Shown here: positions 1 through 11,293 of the stretch, piece by piece
How positions within the stretch are numbered: the first letter of the stretch is position 1
How the letters are laid out: each line of letters opens with the position of its first letter
Assembly (NCBI GenBank): GCA_964438735.1
Contig: CAYTLW010000157.1
Coordinates: forward strand, 1 to 15,787
DNA: 15,787 bases
Source: CAYTLW01 sp964438735
GTDB lineage: Bacteria; Myxococcota_A; UBA9042
Direction: 5' to 3'
Notes under the pieces: generated by a model
What the model was told of the DNA's origin: nothing
The model's input: only the letters and a program-made list of their open reading frames with translations
The model's database searches: none
Program-made: the position numbers and the translations under genes

Positions 1-66
1 GTCACCGGCACGGACACGGGCTCGGTCGCGGACACGGTCACCGGCACGGACACGGTCACGGGCTCG
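1..66. repeat. Degenerate hexamer tandem repeat at window edge
   Basis: Eleven consecutive six-base units follow the pattern G-N-C-N-C-G or C (GTCACC, GGCACG, GACACG, GGCTCG, GTCGCG and so on). An 18-base block at 1-18 recurs exactly at 37-54, giving a 36-base higher period. One minus-strand frame would read as a Pro/Val/Thr/Ser dipeptide-rich tract and one plus-strand frame as a Val/Gly/Asp-Thr tract. This could be the low-complexity end of a protein lying mostly outside the window, or a non-coding repeat. The window edge prevents a decision. Confidence 0.6.
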
Positions 67-101
67 GAAAGCGCCGAGTCGCGGCAGCCGGATCACAACC
101 G

Positions 102-518
102 CTACAACCCATGCCGCAAACAGAACTCCGCCGGCGTGCACACCGCAAACCGATCCGCAAGCGCCAACAAGTCCTTGTCCCCCGTCACCAGAATCTCGGC
201 CGCGGCCGACGGTTCCAGCAGCAGCGCCAGGACCGGTTCATCGCGTTCGTCTCTCACCCGCAGGCCCTCGGCCAGCGGCGACGGTTCGATGACGTCAGCG
301 AGCAGGGCGAGGCTGTCGACCAGGTCGGCGAACTCCGTTGGCGTCATCTTCAGACGGCGGTTCAGTCTCGGCAGGACGCGCGCCAGCTCGTCGAGCAGGT
401 AGGGGGAGAGCACGACTTCCAGGGCGCCCGCGCGCCACGCGTTCATGATCCGGCCCGGGCCGCTTTGGGGGTACGCCAACCCCGAGACCAGTACGTTGGT
501 GTCCAGTACGACGCGCAT
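102..518 (-). CDS. PIN-domain toxin (VapC-like, COG1569-type)
   Basis: This 138-residue protein is a probable PIN-fold ribonuclease, the toxin of a type II toxin-antitoxin pair. The N-terminus carries the VLDTNV motif with acidic Asp6. Further expected acidic metal ligands are Glu44 (LLDEL), Asp93 (RDEPVLAL) and Asp114 in the TGDKDLL motif near the C-terminus, which matches the PIN families called putative toxin-antitoxin toxin component. The length is typical. The ATG start lies 6 bases after the antitoxin stop, so the two genes are almost certainly co-transcribed, antitoxin first. In this family the toxin cleaves RNA and is neutralised by its partner. The exact RNA target cannot be read from the sequence. 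All key acidic residues are present, so it looks intact. Confidence 0.88.
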   Translation of the reverse strand: MRVVLDTNVLVSGLAYPQSGPGRIMNAWRAGALEVVLSPYLLDELARVLPRLNRRLKMTPTEFADLVDSLALLADVIEPSPLAEGLRVRDERDEPVLALLLEPSAAAEILVTGDKDLLALADRFAVCTPAEFCLRHGL

Positions 519-524
519 CGCGGG

Positions 525-812
525 TCACGCTTCTTCTGGGGGCGCGTCTGCGCGAACCGATGCCGCTGCGGCATCGATCTCCGCCAGGCCCTCGTCCATG
601 GGAACATCGGCATAGCCCGCCGCGAGACGGTCGGCGAGGTCCTCGAAGCGCGCTTGCATGCGGCGGATCCGCTGGAACAGTCGGGCATCGACGAGCGCTG
701 CTACGGGTTTGCCATCCTTGTTGATGATGATGCTGTCGCGTCGGTATTGGACCTGGTTCAGCATGTCGCCGAGCCTCTGGCGAAATGTCACGGCGTTGGT
801 TTCGGTGATCAT
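525..812 (-). CDS. Phd/YefM-family antitoxin
   Basis: This is a 95-residue antitoxin. The chosen start is the ATG at 812, giving MITETNAVTF, a standard Phd/YefM N-terminus, with GAGG six bases upstream. A longer open frame reaches position 926, but its extra 38 residues are low-complexity and run through the operator-like palindrome, so I reject it. Residues 1-60 show the Phd fold pattern: a short strand, a helix (FRQRLGDMLNQV), then the DSIIINKDGKPVAALVDA stretch. The C-terminal 35 residues are acidic and Ala-rich, as expected of the toxin-binding tail. It should bind and block the PIN toxin encoded immediately downstream, and in this family also repress its own promoter, probably through the inverted repeat at 844-860. 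Confidence 0.85.
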   Translation of the reverse strand: MITETNAVTFRQRLGDMLNQVQYRRDSIIINKDGKPVAALVDARLFQRIRRMQARFEDLADRLAAGYADVPMDEGLAEIDAAAASVRADAPPEEA

Positions 813-843
813 GGTGTCCTCGCTACCGGCCATGCTGACCAGT

Positions 844-860
844 ATGATCAGTATAATCAT
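844..860. promoter_or_regulatory. Inverted repeat, candidate antitoxin operator
   Basis: ATGAT at 844-848 and ATCAT at 856-860 are perfect inverted arms around a 7-base AT-rich spacer. A second small palindrome, TGATCA, sits inside at 845-850. On the minus strand the same stretch reads TATACT, a plausible -10 element about 30 bases upstream of the antitoxin ATG. No convincing -35 was found. The AT-rich patch contrasts with the GC-rich surroundings. Phd/YefM antitoxins usually autoregulate through such palindromes, so this is the likely operator. Confidence 0.5.
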
Positions 861-916
861 GATGGCGCGTGAGGGATAGCGCGTAGATGGGCGACGTCTC
901 CATGAACGCGCTGAGG

Positions 917-986
917 TTGACATCACATCCAGGTTCAGCGACCCTTTGTGCAGATTGAAGATTCAAACTTGAATCTGTTCAAGACC
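917..986 (+). promoter_or_regulatory. Candidate promoter with alternating TTGAA/TTCAA operator
   Basis: A perfect -35 hexamer TTGACA lies at 917-922, although no good -10 is visible at normal spacing. Four five-base half-sites alternate in orientation just before the ATPase ATG: TTGAA at 955-959, TTCAA at 962-966, TTGAA at 969-973 and TTCAA at 978-982. They make two overlapping perfect inverted repeats, AGATTCAA-AC-TTGAATCT (959-976) and CTTGAA-TCTG-TTCAAG (968-983). This looks like a multi-dimer repressor site controlling the downstream gene. The bound regulator is unknown. Confidence 0.45.
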
Positions 987-2183
987 ATGCCCTACGTTGA
1001 ACGCCACCTCCGCGATCGCCTCCTGGGTGCGGCCAGCCAGATGCCGGTCGTCACGCTGACCGGCCCACGGCAGTCGGGCAAGACCACGCTCGCCTGCAAG
1101 ACCTTCCCAACACATGACTACGTCACCCTCGAGGACCCCGAGGAGCGTGCGCTGGCGCTGTCGGATCCGCGCGGCTTTCTCGACCGTTTTCGCGGACCCC
1201 TGGTTCTCGATGAGGTCCAACACGCGCCAGACCTGTTCTCCTACATCCAGGTGCAGGTAGACCAGGAGGATCGACCCGGGCGCTTCGTACTCACAGGCTC
1301 GCAGAACTTCCTGTTGATGCGATCGGTGGCCCAGAGCCTGGCGGGGCGCACAGCCATCCACCACCTGTTGCCGTTGAGTCTGGACGAGCTGCTACGACGG
1401 CCTCCGCGAGCGATGTCAGACCTCGGGCAGCTGCCGGAAGGGGCCCGATGCGAGCGCGAACTCTTCGACGTTCTGTACACCGGCTTCTACCCACGCATCC
1501 ACGACAAGACGCTGGCGCCACAGGATTGGCTGCGCGACTACCACCAGACCTACCTTCAGCGCGACGTGCGCATGCTGCTCAATGTCGGCGACCTCGACGC
1601 ATTCTCCCGCTTCGTCGCTCTCTGCGCGGGCCGCGCCGGAGGTCTGCTCAATCTCTCGTCCCTGGCCGCGGACGCTGGCATCGCTCAGCCGACCGCCCGC
1701 GCCTGGCTCTCGGTACTCGAGGCCAGCTTCATTGTGACCCTGCTCCGGCCCTGGCATCGCAACTTCGGCAAACGCCTGGTCAAGGCGCCCAAACTCCACT
1801 TTGTCGACCCCGGGCTGCTCTGCTACCTGCTGCGAATCCGTAGTCCCGAAGATCTACGTCTGCACGCATCCCGGGGTGCAGTCTTCGAGTCCTTCGTCGT
1901 CTCGGAGTTGAGAAAGCGCGCGCTGAATGCCGGCAGAGAGCCGGATCTCTACTTCTGGCGCGACAGCCGCGGCCGTGAGATCGACGTGCTGGTCGACCTC
2001 GGCTCGCGACAGATCCTCGTCGAAGCGAAGTCGGGCCAGACCGTCGGTGCGGACTTCCTCGATTCCATCCGCTACTGGCGCGCCGTCAGCGGCCTGGACG
2101 AGACACGGGGGGTCATGGTCTACGGCGGCGATCGGGCCGAGACGCGGCGGCATGGTGAGGTCTCAGCGTGGTGGAGGCTCTGA
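987..2183 (+). CDS. AAA-type ATPase with DUF4143 C-terminal domain
   Basis: This 398-residue protein belongs to the COG1373-type ATP-binding family. Residues 26-34 are the Walker A motif GPRQSGKTT. Residues 71-78 (PLVLDEVQ) are the Walker B, with Asp75 and Glu76, and FVLTGSQNF at about 100-108 is the sensor region. The C-terminal DUF4143 part holds a PD-(D/E)xK-like pattern: Glu in FESF (~301), Glu331 and Asp333 in REIDVLVD, then EAK (346-348). I use the ATG at 987 because MPYVERHLRDRL resembles the family N-terminus. The alternative GTG at 948 would encode the operator-like repeats and has no Shine-Dalgarno. Family members are common near toxin-antitoxin loci and mobile regions, but their cellular role is unsettled. 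It diverges from the toxin-antitoxin pair and appears intact. Confidence 0.88.
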   Translation: MPYVERHLRDRLLGAASQMPVVTLTGPRQSGKTTLACKTFPTHDYVTLEDPEERALALSDPRGFLDRFRGPLVLDEVQHAPDLFSYIQVQVDQEDRPGRFVLTGSQNFLLMRSVAQSLAGRTAIHHLLPLSLDELLRRPPRAMSDLGQLPEGARCERELFDVLYTGFYPRIHDKTLAPQDWLRDYHQTYLQRDVRMLLNVGDLDAFSRFVALCAGRAGGLLNLSSLAADAGIAQPTARAWLSVLEASFIVTLLRPWHRNFGKRLVKAPKLHFVDPGLLCYLLRIRSPEDLRLHASRGAVFESFVVSELRKRALNAGREPDLYFWRDSRGREIDVLVDLGSRQILVEAKSGQTVGADFLDSIRYWRAVSGLDETRGVMVYGGDRAETRRHGEVSAWWRL

Positions 2184-2189
2184 GAATTG

Positions 2190-2213
2190 GCGCGCCAGGG
2201 GGCGCCGGCGCGC
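2190..2213. terminator. GC-rich hairpin between convergent genes (weak terminator candidate)
   Basis: GCGCGCC at 2190-2196 pairs perfectly with GGCGCGC at 2207-2213 across a 10-base loop. It lies 7 bases after the ATPase stop and 37 bases beyond the stop of the convergent amidase gene. There is no T-tract on either side, only CAATTCT on the minus strand, so intrinsic termination is uncertain. The location suits a bidirectional role. Confidence 0.3.
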
Positions 2214-2250
2214 TCGACAGGGCAACCGCGCTCTCGACAACGGACAGCGT

Positions 2251-3246
2251 CTAGATGAACCAGAGCTTCAAAGCCCGAGACGGGTACCACTCATTGGCAT
2301 CCGACAGCTTCTCGCCATCGAAGACATCCACATGCCCCGTGCCGCTGTAGCCGAAGATCTTGTCGAACGCCACGATGCCCTTCTTACCCGAGATGGTGCC
2401 CCGGATCTCCGAGTCGAAGTCCTTGTTGAAGGCGTTGGCGTCCTTGTAGCGGCCGCTGGCCGGGAACTCCACGTGCGCCTTGCCGGCCCAGTGCTCCATG
2501 TACAGCCACATCTCCTTGGCCGACAGGATGTAGTACCAGCCTGTCTTGCGGCTGTAGGGCAGGCGGCGCGGGTCGATGCCGGCCTGCTTGGCCTTCTTGC
2601 GGGAGAGTTTGTGGTCGCCGCCGAGCTTGTTGAACATCACGCTCAGGCGGATGGCGCAGGTGTTGGAGTACTGGTCGGGATCCCAGCCCTGGTCCTTCTG
2701 CAGGTCGGAGCTGGACGTGTTCTGCTCGTAGTCGTCCTGGTAGTTGTGCGGGTGGGCCGCCCAGACCTTCTCGAAGTCCACGGGCAGGCCGCCGCCGGGC
2801 TCATCGGAGGCCGGGGTCGTCGGCGCGCCGCCGCCGCCGCCGGGCGAGACGGTGCTGGTGATGCCGTCCATCTTGGCCAGGGTGTTCTTGCCGACCACGC
2901 CGTCGGCTTTGAGGCCGTTGGCCTTCTGCCACTTCTTGAGTGCTTCTGAGGTCTTCTTGCCCCAGTGGCCATCGGCGCCGCTGCGGCCGAGATCCTGGCC
3001 CTGGCCGATGAGGAAGTTCTGGATCGCTCGCGCCGCCGGGCCGCGCGCGCCGTGGCGCAACAGGCCGTTGCCCTTGGCCACGTTCTCGAGCACGTGGTCG
3101 CCCGAAAAGAGCGGGTTGCTCAGCTGGCCACCGCCTGGGCTGGTGGGCGGCTGCGGGGTGTTCTGGCCGCCGCCGCCGGGCGTGTTGTCGACGCCGGGAT
3201 CGGGTCGGTTGCGGTTGTCGTTGCGATTGTCGGGGCCCCAGACCAT
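2251..3246 (-). CDS. Peptidoglycan-binding protein with Tae4-like amidase domain
   Basis: This is a 331-residue protein. The ATG at 3246 is preceded by AAGGTGG at good spacing, whereas the frame upstream to 3300 lacks support. The order is: a Gly/Pro/Asn-rich disordered head (1-60), a PG_binding_1 domain (about 62-127, with GARGPAARAIQNFL and ADGVVGKNTLAKM), a Gly/Pro linker, then an NlpC/P60-like amidase domain similar to the T6SS effector Tae4. Catalytic Cys197 sits in NTCAIRLSV and His305 in GTGHVDVFDG. GKKGIVAF precedes the histidine, as in Tae4. Such enzymes cleave peptide crosslinks of peptidoglycan. No signal peptide is visible, so export would need a secretion machine, lysis or a contractile system. 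No Tai4-type immunity gene adjoins it. The domain match is by motif recognition only. Confidence 0.75.
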   Translation of the reverse strand: MVWGPDNRNDNRNRPDPGVDNTPGGGGQNTPQPPTSPGGGQLSNPLFSGDHVLENVAKGNGLLRHGARGPAARAIQNFLIGQGQDLGRSGADGHWGKKTSEALKKWQKANGLKADGVVGKNTLAKMDGITSTVSPGGGGGAPTTPASDEPGGGLPVDFEKVWAAHPHNYQDDYEQNTSSSDLQKDQGWDPDQYSNTCAIRLSVMFNKLGGDHKLSRKKAKQAGIDPRRLPYSRKTGWYYILSAKEMWLYMEHWAGKAHVEFPASGRYKDANAFNKDFDSEIRGTISGKKGIVAFDKIFGYSGTGHVDVFDGEKLSDANEWYPSRALKLWFI

Positions 3247-3399
3247 GTCTACCACCTTGCGGACGCATCTATAGCCGGCGACCGCGCGAGTCACCCACAC
3301 AATGCGTTATGGAATGGCTGCCGCACAAGATCGCGCGTGACCGCCATCACGCCGGCCGGGATCTGCGGACCCCGCTGTAAGGGCGATCTGGTCTGCGGG
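3247..3399. other. Short intergenic region between actF and the amidase gene
   Basis: These 153 bases separate two minus-strand genes. A six-base inverted repeat, GATCTG (3385-3390) and CAGATC (3401-3406), straddles the actF stop around a 10-base loop. No T-run follows it, so it is only a weak candidate for operon termination. Near the amidase start the minus strand reads CTATAGAT, a possible -10 with no good -35. Nothing else was recognised. Confidence 0.35.
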
Positions 3400-4530
3400 T
3401 CAGATCTGGGTGACGGCCCGTCGCTGCCGGCCGTACCACCAGGCCATGGCGCCGCCCACGGTGAGCGCGCCGGCGATGGGCAGCAGGGGGGCGTGGGGCG
3501 TGGCGTCGTAGGTCGGGCCGACGCAGAGCCAGAGGTCGTAGACCCGGCCGAAGAGGGCCAGCCAGGCCATCCAGGCGACCAGTTCGGGCCGCTTCTTGGT
3601 CCGCTGCGACATCAGGATCGCGAAGGGAAGCACGAAGTTGATGACCGGGTTGAGCAGGAAGAGGATCTCCCAGCCGCCGTTGATGCGCGACTGGTAGTAG
3701 ATGATCTCCTCTGGGATGTTGGCGTACCACGTGAGCATGAACTGGCAGAACCAGATGTAGGCCCAGAAGAACTGGAAGGCGAAGAGGTACTTGGCCAGGT
3801 CGTGCAGCTGATTCTGCTCCAGGTCCATCTCCCGCCGACCGGTTCGGTAGATCGTGGCGATGGTCACCACGGCGATGCCGGCGACAAAGCTGCCCGCGAA
3901 GCCGTAGACACCCTGCATGGTGTTGAACCAGATGACCTCGATGGACATCAGCCAATCCCACCACGAAGCCGACTGGGTCAAGGCGTAGATGATGATGTAG
4001 CCCGCGGCGAAGCCACCGAGCTTGCCCCAGCCCGCCGAATGGGGCTTGCCGTGCAGGGCCAGGATCTTGCGGGTCAGGATCCGGATCAGGCCGATCCAGA
4101 TGGCCACGTAGAGCACGGTGCGAATGAAGAAGAAGGGGATGTTCAGCCACGCGTGCTTCATGTGCACGAAATGGGCGGTGTCCTTGTCCTGCGGATCGAC
4201 CCACTCGTACAGGTCCCAGGTGCCCAGGAAGACGACGAGCACGATGAAGATCGAGGGCACCACGATGAGCTGGGCCACCCATGCCTGTACATCGGCGATG
4301 GGCCGCCACCACTTGGCGCCGGTGACCAGGTTGACGGCGCACAGGAAGGACGCGCCGAGGGCGATCTGGATGCCGAAGAGGGCGCCGACCAGCAGGCCAC
4401 CCCAGCCCAGGCCACCGTCGGCGAAGATGCCCGCGACGATGATGATGGCGCCGATGATGGCGGCCGGCAGGCCGTACTCGGAGAACTTGGGTGGTCGTCC
4501 CACGTGGACGGCGACGGGAGCCCCGCTCAT
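3400..4530 (-). CDS. actF: Alternative Complex III subunit ActF (NrfD-like membrane subunit)
   Basis: This 376-residue polytopic membrane protein has about ten hydrophobic helices, for example AAIIGAIIIVAGIFA, LIVVPSIFIVLVVFLGTW and WAYIWFCQFMLTW. It is the last gene of the operon and matches the second quinol-oxidising-type subunit of ACIII in size, helix pattern and characteristic stretches such as FVHMKHAWLNIPFF and YWANIPEE-like WYANIPEEIIYY. In ACIII, ActC and ActF are related NrfD-like integral subunits of the complex that oxidises menaquinol or ubiquinol and reduces periplasmic carriers. The start ATG at 4530 overlaps the actE stop as ATGA and has a strong GGGAGG site. It carries no cofactor motif, as expected. 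The identity is supported mainly by gene order. Confidence 0.9.
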   Translation of the reverse strand: MSGAPVAVHVGRPPKFSEYGLPAAIIGAIIIVAGIFADGGLGWGGLLVGALFGIQIALGASFLCAVNLVTGAKWWRPIADVQAWVAQLIVVPSIFIVLVVFLGTWDLYEWVDPQDKDTAHFVHMKHAWLNIPFFFIRTVLYVAIWIGLIRILTRKILALHGKPHSAGWGKLGGFAAGYIIIYALTQSASWWDWLMSIEVIWFNTMQGVYGFAGSFVAGIAVVTIATIYRTGRREMDLEQNQLHDLAKYLFAFQFFWAYIWFCQFMLTWYANIPEEIIYYQSRINGGWEILFLLNPVINFVLPFAILMSQRTKKRPELVAWMAWLALFGRVYDLWLCVGPTYDATPHAPLLPIAGALTVGGAMAWWYGRQRRAVTQI

Positions 4531-5111
4531 TTGGCACCTCCCTGGAGCTTGCGAATCCAGGCGATGGCCTTCCAGGCGTCGGCGGACCGAACCTGGGCGG
4601 CGTAGGAGGGCATGAGGCCCTGACCGCGCATGACGATGTGGAAGAGGTGGCCGTCAGGCAGCTTCTTGGCCCGATCGGCCTTCAAGCTGGGCGGTCCGGG
4701 GAAGCGACCGGCGCCGATCACCGGGCCGTCGCCATCGCCGGTCGTGCCGTGGCAGACCGCGCACCAGGTCTCGTAGACGAACTGGCCACGCTCCAACTCG
4801 GCGTCGCTGCCCGTGACCGGGCTCGACAGCTCGACGCCAGCGCGCGCGGCCTCCTTCTTGTCCTTGCCGTAGCGGAAGGGCGTGACGCCATAGGGCACGG
4901 TGCCCACCGGGGCCTTGTAGATGCTGTACTTGCCGTGCTGCGGGCCCAGCGGATCGCGGTCGTAGGGATCCACCGGCACGCTGTCCACCATGCCAGGCAG
5001 CACTTCGATGCCGGGCAGGTCCGCCTCGGCGCGACAGCCCGACAGGCCGCCAATCGCCAGCGCCATGACGCCGATCGCGAGCCCGAGGCGTGCTGTGAGT
5101 GTGTGTTTCAC
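4527..5111 (-). CDS. actE: Alternative Complex III subunit ActE (monohaem cytochrome c lipoprotein)
   Basis: This 194-residue periplasmic lipoprotein carries one c-type haem. From the chosen GTG start at 5111, a basic n-region and hydrophobic helix lead to the lipobox LSGC with Cys26. The haem motif CAVCH is at 117-121, and the probable axial Met is Met167 in GLMPSY. In ACIII, ActE is a lipid-anchored monohaem cytochrome that helps pass electrons from the complex to its acceptor. The start choice is open. GTG at 5111 has GGAGG five bases upstream, while ATG at 5123 adds only MEGH and has GAGG just one base away, so GTG is preferred. It follows actD directly and overlaps actF by 4 bases. Confidence 0.9.
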   Translation of the reverse strand: MKHTLTARLGLAIGVMALAIGGLSGCRAEADLPGIEVLPGMVDSVPVDPYDRDPLGPQHGKYSIYKAPVGTVPYGVTPFRYGKDKKEAARAGVELSSPVTGSDAELERGQFVYETWCAVCHGTTGDGDGPVIGAGRFPGPPSLKADRAKKLPDGHLFHIVMRGQGLMPSYAAQVRSADAWKAIAWIRKLQGGAK

Positions 5112-5126
5112 GTGTCCCTCCATGCC

Positions 5127-5649
5127 TCAGAGGACCTTTTCGGCCTGCAGCTCCTCACCGAGCGTCTCGAAACGCTCGCGGGAGAAGACCGGTGAATCGC
5201 CGCGCACCACCACCACGTAGCGATCGTCGGTGGCCTGGGCCAGGACCTGCTCGGGGGGTGTCTCGGCGCTCAGACGCGGGTAGAGACCGCCCAGCGCGAA
5301 GAGCGTCAGGCCGGTCGCCAGTCCGGCGAAGAGCACCGTCAACTCGAAGCTCACCGGGATCAGCGCCGGCAGGGCCAGGTAGGTCTTGCCGCCGACGTCC
5401 AGGGGCCAGCTGATGGTGTGGGTGTAGATCTGCAGCACCAGGGCTGTGGTCAGCCCGGTCAGCCCGCCGGCCAGGGTGGCCCAGGGCAGACGCGTGGGCG
5501 GCAGATGCATCGCCTCCTGCATCCCGTGGACCGGGAAGGGCGTGTACACATCGTCGATGTGATAGCCCTCCTGGCCGAGGACCTTGACGGCCGCGACCGC
5601 GAGATCGGGGTCGTCGAAGACCATGGCGTGCGTGGTGACGCCGGTGGAG

Positions 5650-5663
<14 letters not shown>
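5127..5663 (-). CDS. actD: Alternative Complex III subunit ActD (DUF3341)
   Basis: This 178-residue membrane protein matches the DUF3341 family, the ActD subunit of ACIII. The N-terminal cytoplasmic part contains the family-typical DDPDLAVAAVKVLGQEGY and DVYTPFPVHGM stretches. Two transmembrane helices follow at about 62-82 and 107-128. ActD carries no cofactor and is thought to have a structural role beside ActC and ActF. The ATG at 5663 has a strong GGAGG site and overlaps the end of actC by 14 bases, indicating translational coupling. The gene looks complete and has no unusual residues that I can see. Confidence 0.92.
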
Positions 5664-10115
<4,452 letters not shown>

Positions 10116-10123
10116 CTCGCGCC

Positions 10124-11293
10124 TCAATGGTGGCAGGTGACGCAGTCGGTCAGATGCGAATCGACGCGCTGAAGCCCGTCGGTCTCGTGGCCCTTGCCGC
10201 CCGTGCGGTGGCAGGACAGGCACCAGCCCATGGTCAGCGGCGCCCACTGTTCGACCCGGCCCATCGCCTGAACGGGGCCGTGACAGTCCTGGCACTTCAC
10301 TCCGCCGGCCAGGTGCGCGCTGTGATTGAAATAGACGTGGTCCGGGACCCGGTGCACACGGACCCACTCGATGGGTTTATCCGAGTCCATCGCGGCTTTG
10401 ACCTTTTTGACCTCGTCGTGGTCCTTGAGCACCTGCGTGTGGCAGTTCATGCACGTCGACGCCGGGGGGATGCCCGCGTGTTTGCCGCGCTCGGCGCCAA
10501 TGTGGCAGTACTGGCATGGAATCTTGAGCACGCCCGCGTGGACCGCGTGCGAGTAGGCGATGGGCTGGGTCGGCTGGTAGCCCTGGTTGGTCGGCTCGCA
10601 GCCCATCAACATCATCAGGGCCAGCACGCTCACGCCGGTTCGCCAGTTGGTCAGCCGCGCCGGGCCGATGAGCCCGGTGAAGGCACCCGCGAGCAGGGCC
10701 ATCACGCGGCCGAGATCGAGGAATGCGATGGCCACCCAGGCGCCGAAGAGGTGCCACTTGGCCACCAGCGGCAGGTTGGAGACGGTGTCCAGATCTGGCG
10801 AGAAGGCCGCCAGGGAGGACAGGTAGGGGGTGATGACGTGGCCGGCCCAGAGCGAACCCGCGGGCACGCCCACGGACACGCAGATGCCGGTCGCCACGGC
10901 CAGGAGCAAGCCCAGCTCGGCGAGCACATCCGCCGCCTTGGTCTCGGAACGCAGGCGGGCGCAGGCCATCCGTGAGATCAGGGTCGTGACCAGGCCGAAC
11001 AACGCCAGCCAACCGGCCGCCAGACCCACCACCTCGAGCACGAATACCCGCGCGGGGTCCATGTTCCAGCCCACGAGCGCGGCGGGAAGGAGCAGCACCA
11101 GGACGTGGCCCACAAAGAGCAGCAGGATGCCCAGGTGCAGCGGCGCCGTGCCCCAGAAGCGGCGACGCGAGGCGATCAGGCGTTCGGCCACGGCCGCCTT
11201 GGTGAGGCTGCCATGACGCAACACGGTGGCCAGCACGAAGGCGGCCACGGCGACGTAGGGCAGAATGGTCAAGGTGAAGGTGTCAAACATCAT
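10124..11293 (-). CDS. actA: NarI-like/ActA fusion: membrane b-type domain plus pentahaem cytochrome c
   Basis: This is a 389-residue fusion. Residues 1-210 resemble the NarI gamma subunit of nitrate reductase, with five predicted helices, HLGILLLFVGH (His53 and His63, ten apart as in NarI) and KWHLFG (His181). The partner of the fourth haem ligand, 18 residues on, is Ala199. A short hydrophobic stretch ending in LMGC (Cys232) joins it to the ActA domain. That domain has five CxxCH motifs, at Cys260, Cys281, Cys334, Cys358 and Cys384, and the protein ends right after the last. Positive-inside charges place the N-terminus outside and the haems in the periplasm. ActA normally mediates electron transfer from ActB to the cytochrome acceptor. 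Two adjacent ATGs (11293, 11290) follow a GGAGG site, and the gene overlaps the upstream cytochrome gene by 11 bases. Confidence 0.9.
   Translation of the reverse strand: MMFDTFTLTILPYVAVAAFVLATVLRHGSLTKAAVAERLIASRRRFWGTAPLHLGILLLFVGHVLVLLLPAALVGWNMDPARVFVLEVVGLAAGWLALFGLVTTLISRMACARLRSETKAADVLAELGLLLAVATGICVSVGVPAGSLWAGHVITPYLSSLAAFSPDLDTVSNLPLVAKWHLFGAWVAIAFLDLGRVMALLAGAFTGLIGPARLTNWRTGVSVLALMMLMGCEPTNQGYQPTQPIAYSHAVHAGVLKIPCQYCHIGAERGKHAGIPPASTCMNCHTQVLKDHDEVKKVKAAMDSDKPIEWVRVHRVPDHVYFNHSAHLAGGVKCQDCHGPVQAMGRVEQWAPLTMGWCLSCHRTGGKGHETDGLQRVDSHLTDCVTCHH

Noticed and set aside
111..872. Plus-strand open frame opposite the toxin-antitoxin pair
   Set aside because: The minus-strand PIN and Phd proteins have family motifs, whereas this frame has none and runs through the AT-rich operator.
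813..926. 38-residue N-terminal extension of the antitoxin
   Set aside because: It would translate the palindrome. The ATG at 812 has a ribosome site and yields the normal family N-terminus.
2965..4605. Plus-strand open frame of about 546 codons opposite the amidase gene, actF and actE
   Set aside because: It crosses three real genes on the other strand, has no recognisable domain and is compositionally a shadow.
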